Below are positions 5,651 to 8,682 of a stretch of 8,682 nucleotides of DNA, one piece after another. The notes under the pieces are model-generated. The model searched no databases, was not told where the DNA came from, and worked only from the letters and a program-made list of their open reading frames with translations. The first letter of the stretch is position 1. Each line of letters starts with the position of its first letter. This DNA is from an uncultured Rhodospirillaceae bacterium (GTDB taxonomy: Bacteria; Pseudomonadota; Alphaproteobacteria; Thalassobaculales; Thalassobaculaceae): positions 1 through 8,682 of the forward strand of contig CALAHL010000181.1 in the NCBI GenBank assembly GCA_937891725.1. The letters are read 5' to 3'. Both the position numbers and the translations under genes were made by a program.

Positions 5651-6433
5651 ATGAACGACGGCACGATGACAGCCCCGCGAGACCCCAAGACAGCGCACGG
5701 CCTGACCTCTCCCGGTGGCCGGGACATGACCGGCGGAGAATCGGCACCGGAAGAGATCGACGCGTTTATGAGCAAGGTCAGAGCGATGCCCAAGTCGGAC
5801 GGGACGGGTCGCCGGGGCCGCCTGGTGTTCGCGCTGGACGCCACCGCCAGCAGAGGGCCGACCTGGGATCGGGCCTGTCATATCCAGGCCGAGATGTTCC
5901 ATCAGACGGCGGCCCTCGGCGGGCTTGACGTCCAACTGGTGTTCTACCGTGGGTTCGGGGAGTGCAAGGCGTCGAAATGGTATTCCGGCCCGCAGGCCCT
6001 GGCGAAGGTCATGACCGGTGTCGGCTGTCTCGGGGGGCAGACCCAGCTAGGCCGCATCCTGAAGCACACGATCACAGAGACCGGCCGGGAGCGGGTCAAC
6101 GCCGTGATCTTCGTCGGTGACGCTTTCGAGGAGGACATCGATCAGGTCTGCCACCACGCGGGAGAGCTTGGCGTTCTCGGGGTTCCGGTGTTCCTGTTCC
6201 ACGAAGGCGGAGATCCGCTGGCGGCCCGCGCCTTCCGCCAGATTGCGCAGCTCACCAACGGGGCCTATTGCCCGTTCGATGCCGGCAGCGCCGACCGTCT
6301 GAAGGAGCTGCTGGCGGCGGTGGCGGTCTATGCCGCCGGCGGACGCAAGGCGCTGCTGGAGTTCGGCAGGCGATCCGGCGCAGAGGGCGTCCGCCTTCTG
6401 ACCAGCCAGATTGCCGGAGGGGCTCGACGATGA
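5651..6433 (+). CDS. VWA domain protein with intact MIDAS site
   Basis: This 260-residue soluble protein has a von Willebrand factor A fold over about residues 55-230. The metal-ion-dependent adhesion site is complete: DATAS (63-67) is the D-x-T-x-S variant, T131 lies in GGQTQLG, and D157 lies in IFVGDAFEED. It should bind a divalent cation and a protein ligand. There is no signal peptide, so it acts in the cytoplasm. The segment FYRGFGECKAS (98-108) and the region RAFRQIAQLTNGAYCPFDAGSADRL (194-217) are, from memory, strongly conserved in alphaproteobacterial homologues. The start is uncertain: ATG 5651 follows GAGG directly, ATG 5666 and GTG 5621 are alternatives, and ATG 5726 would remove the unconserved N-terminal tail. 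The stop overlaps the start of the J-domain gene by ATGA, so the two are translationally coupled. Their functions are probably linked, though the process is unknown. Confidence 0.85.
   Translation: MNDGTMTAPRDPKTAHGLTSPGGRDMTGGESAPEEIDAFMSKVRAMPKSDGTGRRGRLVFALDATASRGPTWDRACHIQAEMFHQTAALGGLDVQLVFYRGFGECKASKWYSGPQALAKVMTGVGCLGGQTQLGRILKHTITETGRERVNAVIFVGDAFEEDIDQVCHHAGELGVLGVPVFLFHEGGDPLAARAFRQIAQLTNGAYCPFDAGSADRLKELLAAVAVYAAGGRKALLEFGRRSGAEGVRLLTSQIAGGARR
6416..6420 (+). promoter_or_regulatory. ribosome binding site of the J-domain gene
   Basis: GGAGG lies 9 bases before the ATG at 6430, inside the last codons of the VWA gene. It fixes the J-domain start in a frame that is open much further upstream (to 6268) only as a shadow of the VWA gene. 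Confidence 0.6.
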
Positions 6434-7143
6434 CCTATCTGGTCCTCGGCCTGTCGGTTTTGGTCGGGCTTGGCCTGATGGGGCGATGGCTGCTGAATGC
6501 CGAGCCCAAAACCTTGCTTAAGATCCTGAAATGGTTCGGATTTGCTGCTCTCGGTCTCGTTGGGCTGTTCATCCTGTTCAAGGGGCGTCTCGACTACGTG
6601 GCCTATGCGGCGACCGTGGTGTTGCCGTTCCTGTTCCGGTGGCGTGGTGTGCTGCAGGCGCTCCGCAATGCCGCCAAGACCGCGCGCGGTCCAAGCCCAG
6701 GTCAAAGCTCCGACGTGCGGACCCGTTATCTCGCCATGACGCTGGACCATGATTCCGGTGAGATGGCGGGAGAGGTGATCGCAGGCGCGTTCGCCGGCGC
6801 CCGGTTGGGTCAGTTGTCACCCGCGCAGCTTGCGGAGCTGCATGCCGAAGTGGCGGACGACCCGCGGTCCACCCAGGTCCTGGAAGCCTGGATCGAACGG
6901 GTGCATGGTGAGGATTGGCGGGAGGCAGGGGAGCGTGCCGAGTCTCCCTCGCCCCCAGACGAACCGGAGATGACCCGGGCCTATGCTCTGTCGATTCTGG
7001 GGCTCTCCGAAGGGGCGACGGAAACTGAGATTCGGGACGCGCATCGCCGACTCATGATGGCGAATCATCCAGATAAGGGTGGATCATCCGTGATCGCATC
7101 CCAAATAAACAGGGCTAAAGACTATCTGATCGGCAAGCGATGA
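6430..7143 (+). CDS. membrane-anchored DnaJ-domain protein
   Basis: This 237-residue protein has hydrophobic segments at about residues 3-22, 33-50 and 56-69. A basic stretch (RWRGVLQALRNAAKTAR, 70-86) follows, then a conserved helical middle region (about 97-166, including TLDHDSGEMAGEVIAGAFAG) and a charged linker. A C-terminal J domain spans about 182-237. The J domain has YALSILGL (185-192), the helix II region IRDAHRRLMM, the essential HPD motif (213-215) and a final helix with NRAKDYL. This is the compact Tim14/Pam18-like type with no Gly/Phe or zinc region. It should stimulate DnaK ATP hydrolysis at the inner membrane on the cytoplasmic face. Client and pathway are unknown. It overlaps the upstream VWA gene by four bases, so the VWA protein is the likely partner. 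A stem-loop lies just after the stop. Confidence 0.88.
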   Translation: MTYLVLGLSVLVGLGLMGRWLLNAEPKTLLKILKWFGFAALGLVGLFILFKGRLDYVAYAATVVLPFLFRWRGVLQALRNAAKTARGPSPGQSSDVRTRYLAMTLDHDSGEMAGEVIAGAFAGARLGQLSPAQLAELHAEVADDPRSTQVLEAWIERVHGEDWREAGERAESPSPPDEPEMTRAYALSILGLSEGATETEIRDAHRRLMMANHPDKGGSSVIASQINRAKDYLIGKR

Positions 7144-7147
7144 TCGC

Positions 7148-7180
7148 CCGGTCGGGACCACGGAGGGGGCCGTGGACCGG
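7148..7180. other. stem-loop after the VWA/J-domain operon
   Basis: CCGGTC (7148-7153) pairs with GACCGG (7175-7180). Inside it CACGG (7159-7163) pairs with CCGTG (7170-7174), with a 5-base bulge on the left side and a 6-base loop. It begins 5 bases after the J-domain stop and could end the operon transcript or protect its 3' end. The bases that follow (ACAAATTCGG) contain no T run, so it is not a canonical intrinsic terminator. Confidence 0.35.
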
Positions 7181-7222
7181 ACAAATTCGGGCCCATTCGA
7201 CGCCATTTCACTGTGAGTTTGC

Positions 7223-7251
7223 TTGCGTCGCATCGCCGATTTGGCAATAAC
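7223..7251 (+). promoter_or_regulatory. possible sigma70-like promoter of galU
   Basis: TTGCGT (7223-7228) and AATAAC (7246-7251) are 17 bases apart and each matches about 4 of 6 consensus positions. A start near 7258 would give a leader of about 40 bases before galU. Confidence 0.35.
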
Positions 7252-7288
7252 CCCATAACCAGTAAGGAGCGGACACCGTCCGGTGTTC

Positions 7289-7295
7289 GAGGTGA
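7289..7295 (+). promoter_or_regulatory. ribosome binding site that fixes the galU start
   Basis: GAGGTGA lies 4 bases before the ATG at 7300 (7 from the GAGG core). The open frame extends to 7213, but the family N-terminus begins at the 7300 Met. Confidence 0.6.
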
Positions 7296-7299
7296 TTTT

Positions 7300-8169
7300 A
7301 TGCCTGTACCCGTTCGTAAAGCGATTTTCCCCGTTGGTGGTCTTGGCACGAGATTCCTGCCCGCCACCAAGTCGATGCCGAAGGAAATGCTCACCGTCGT
7401 CGATAAGCCGCTGATCCAGTATGCGGTCGAGGAAGCGCGGGCGGCGGGGATCGAGGAGTTCATCTTCGTAACGGGCCGCGGCAAGACCGCGATCGAGGAT
7501 CATTTCGACCATGCGGTCGAATTGCAGGGCATGTTGACCCGGCGTGGCAAGGACGACGCCCTTGAGCTGCTCAACGAGACGATTCCGGAGCCGGGACAGT
7601 TCGCCTATACCCGCCAGCTTGAGCCGATGGGCTTGGGACACGCGGTCTGGTGCGCCCGCAACTTCGTCGGCAGCGAGCCGGTGGCAGTCCTGCTGGCGGA
7701 CGATTTGATCTTGGGCGAGCAGGGCTGTCTCAAGCAGATGATCGACGCCTATAACGACGTCGGCGGCAATATGGTCGCGGTGATGGAAGTGCCGAATGAC
7801 CAGACCTCCAGCTACGGTATCATCACACCCGGCGAGGAAGATGGTCGGATGATCGAGGTCCGCGGCATGGTGGAGAAGCCCGATCCGGAAAAAGCGCCGT
7901 CGAACTATGCGGTGATCGGCCGCTACATCCTTCAACCGAAAGTATTCTCCGATCTGGCCCGACAGGAGCCGGGCGCGGGGGGGGAGATTCAATTGACCGA
8001 CGCGTTGGCACGGCAGCTTGGCTTGCAGCCTTTCAACGGGTATCTGTTCGAAGGGCGTAGGTTCGATTGCGGCAACAAGGTTGGCTTTCTGGAAGCCAAT
8101 ATCGCTTTCGCGCTCGACCGGCCGGATATGAAGGACGCAGTGTCCAAGATTCTAAACAATTACGTCTGA
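7300..8169 (+). CDS. galU: UTP-glucose-1-phosphate uridylyltransferase (UDP-glucose pyrophosphorylase)
   Basis: This 289-residue cytoplasmic enzyme makes UDP-glucose from UTP and glucose-1-phosphate, with release of pyrophosphate. Length and motifs match bacterial GalU. The nucleotide-binding segment GGLGTRFLPATKSMPKEML (13-31) carries the conserved Arg and Lys. It is followed by DKPLIQYAVEEA (35-46), GLGHAV (111-116), the metal/sugar-binding LADDL (132-136), SYGII (171-175), VEKP (191-194), GEIQLTDAL (228-236) and FDCGNKVGFLEA (255-266). The next gene, 47 bases downstream, is ugd, which consumes the product, so the pair feeds UDP-sugars into exopolysaccharide, lipopolysaccharide or glycolipid synthesis. 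The first residues before VRKAIFPVGG are short, which supports the chosen start. Confidence 0.96.
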   Translation: MPVPVRKAIFPVGGLGTRFLPATKSMPKEMLTVVDKPLIQYAVEEARAAGIEEFIFVTGRGKTAIEDHFDHAVELQGMLTRRGKDDALELLNETIPEPGQFAYTRQLEPMGLGHAVWCARNFVGSEPVAVLLADDLILGEQGCLKQMIDAYNDVGGNMVAVMEVPNDQTSSYGIITPGEEDGRMIEVRGMVEKPDPEKAPSNYAVIGRYILQPKVFSDLARQEPGAGGEIQLTDALARQLGLQPFNGYLFEGRRFDCGNKVGFLEANIAFALDRPDMKDAVSKILNNYV

Positions 8170-8216
8170 CGACCCCGGGGCCCATAGCGTGGTGACCGGC
8201 GGCGGGAGAAGCCTTC

Positions 8217-8682
8217 ATGCGTATCGCGATGATCGGCACCGGCTATGTCGGCCTTGTGTCTGGTGCGTGTTTTTCTGAGTTCGGTGTCGACGTTGTCTGC
8301 GTCGATGTGGACGAACGGAAAATCGCACGGCTGAAGAACGGTGAGATCCCGATCTTCGAGCCGGGGCTGGAAGATCTGGTCAAAAGCAACGTGGAGGCGG
8401 GTCGCCTCTCGTTCACGACCAGCCTGGCGGAAGGTGTGAAGGGCGCCGACGCGGTATTCATCGCCGTGGGAACGCCGAGCCGACGCGGCGACGGCCATGC
8501 CGACCTCAGCTATGTCTATCAGGCGGCGGAGCAGATCGCGGACGCGATCGAGGGCTATACTGTGGTGGTCACCAAATCGACCGTGCCGGTCGGCACCGGG
8601 CGCGAGGTGGCGAAGATCATCGCCAAGCGGAAGCCGGAGCTGGAATTCGACGTGTGCTCGAACCCGGAGTTCCTACGGGAAG
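8217..8682 (+). CDS. ugd: UDP-glucose 6-dehydrogenase, N-terminal part (runs off the window)
   Basis: This enzyme oxidises UDP-glucose twice with NAD+ to UDP-glucuronate. The 155 residues visible are about one third of the usual 430-450. The N-terminus is a Rossmann fold with GTGYVG (7-12) and the acidic VDVDE end of strand 2 (29-33). FEPGLEDLV (47-55), FIAVGTPS (81-88), the strongly conserved TKSTVPVGTG (119-128) and SNPEFLRE (148-155) follow; the last contains the Glu of the active-site region. The catalytic Cys lies beyond the window. GGAG at 8205-8208, 8 bases before the ATG, supports the start. The 47-base gap to galU has no terminator, so the two genes are probably co-transcribed. Confidence 0.95.
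   Translation, partial: MRIAMIGTGYVGLVSGACFSEFGVDVVCVDVDERKIARLKNGEIPIFEPGLEDLVKSNVEAGRLSFTTSLAEGVKGADAVFIAVGTPSRRGDGHADLSYVYQAAEQIADAIEGYTVVVTKSTVPVGTGREVAKIIAKRKPELEFDVCSNPEFLRE

Noticed and set aside
5517..5747. N-terminal extension of the GNAT frame, including an ATG at 5615 with a protein-like stretch
   Set aside because: The extension would overlap the VWA gene start, lies outside the GNAT fold and has no ribosome binding site, while the ATG at 5516 has a good one. It is still worth checking against orthologues.
7084..7992. A 302-codon open frame on the minus strand opposite galU
   Set aside because: It spans the intergenic region and galU in antisense, matches no family I know, and galU is unambiguous.
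8170..8216. CCCCGGGG palindrome (8173-8180) between galU and ugd as a terminator
   Set aside because: It has no loop and no T run, and the gap is short between two genes of one pathway, so co-transcription is more likely.

Overview
The window comes from a GC-rich bacterial chromosome, most likely an alphaproteobacterium of the Rhodospirillales type. This is inferred from the two DUF4170 domains, from the VWA/J-domain gene pair I associate with alphaproteobacteria, and from a base composition of roughly 65-70 % GC over most of the window. I cannot name a genus. There are no RNA genes, insertion sequences, CRISPR arrays or phage genes that I can support. Gene density is high and no gene-free stretch exceeds 300 bases.

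Left part (1-2053). The window opens with a RelE/ParE-type toxin gene whose 5' end lies outside. It appears to carry a one-base deletion in a T run near position 90. This stretch is only about 49 % GC, well below its neighbours. Convergent to it is a 14-helix DHA2-type MFS drug exporter on the minus strand. A 200-base divergent control region follows, holding a clear GC-rich dyad near the exporter start and a possible sigma70-like promoter for the rightward gene.

Middle part (2054-5516). A small protein made of two tandem DUF4170 domains converges on a minus-strand HD-GYP protein, a probable cyclic-di-GMP phosphodiesterase with a degenerate receiver-like N-terminal domain. The HD-GYP gene is divergent from a plus-strand acetamidase/formamidase-family amidase. 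The region between them contains an 8-base TTAACCAT match to the CtrA half-site. The amidase converges with a minus-strand pair: a GNAT acetyltransferase followed by a 76-residue protein of unknown function.

Right part (5517-8682). A plus-strand two-gene operon encodes a soluble VWA protein with a complete MIDAS metal site and a membrane-anchored protein with a C-terminal J domain. The genes overlap by four bases (ATGA). After a 156-base gap with a stem-loop and a possible promoter come galU (UTP-glucose-1-phosphate uridylyltransferase) and the start of ugd (UDP-glucose 6-dehydrogenase), which runs off the window. These two make UDP-glucose and then UDP-glucuronate for surface polysaccharide.

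The most interesting undescribed candidate is the VWA/J-domain pair, which looks like a dedicated membrane chaperone-recruiting module. After it come the DUF4170 internal duplication, the HD-GYP protein with the atypical receiver domain, and the frameshifted toxin.
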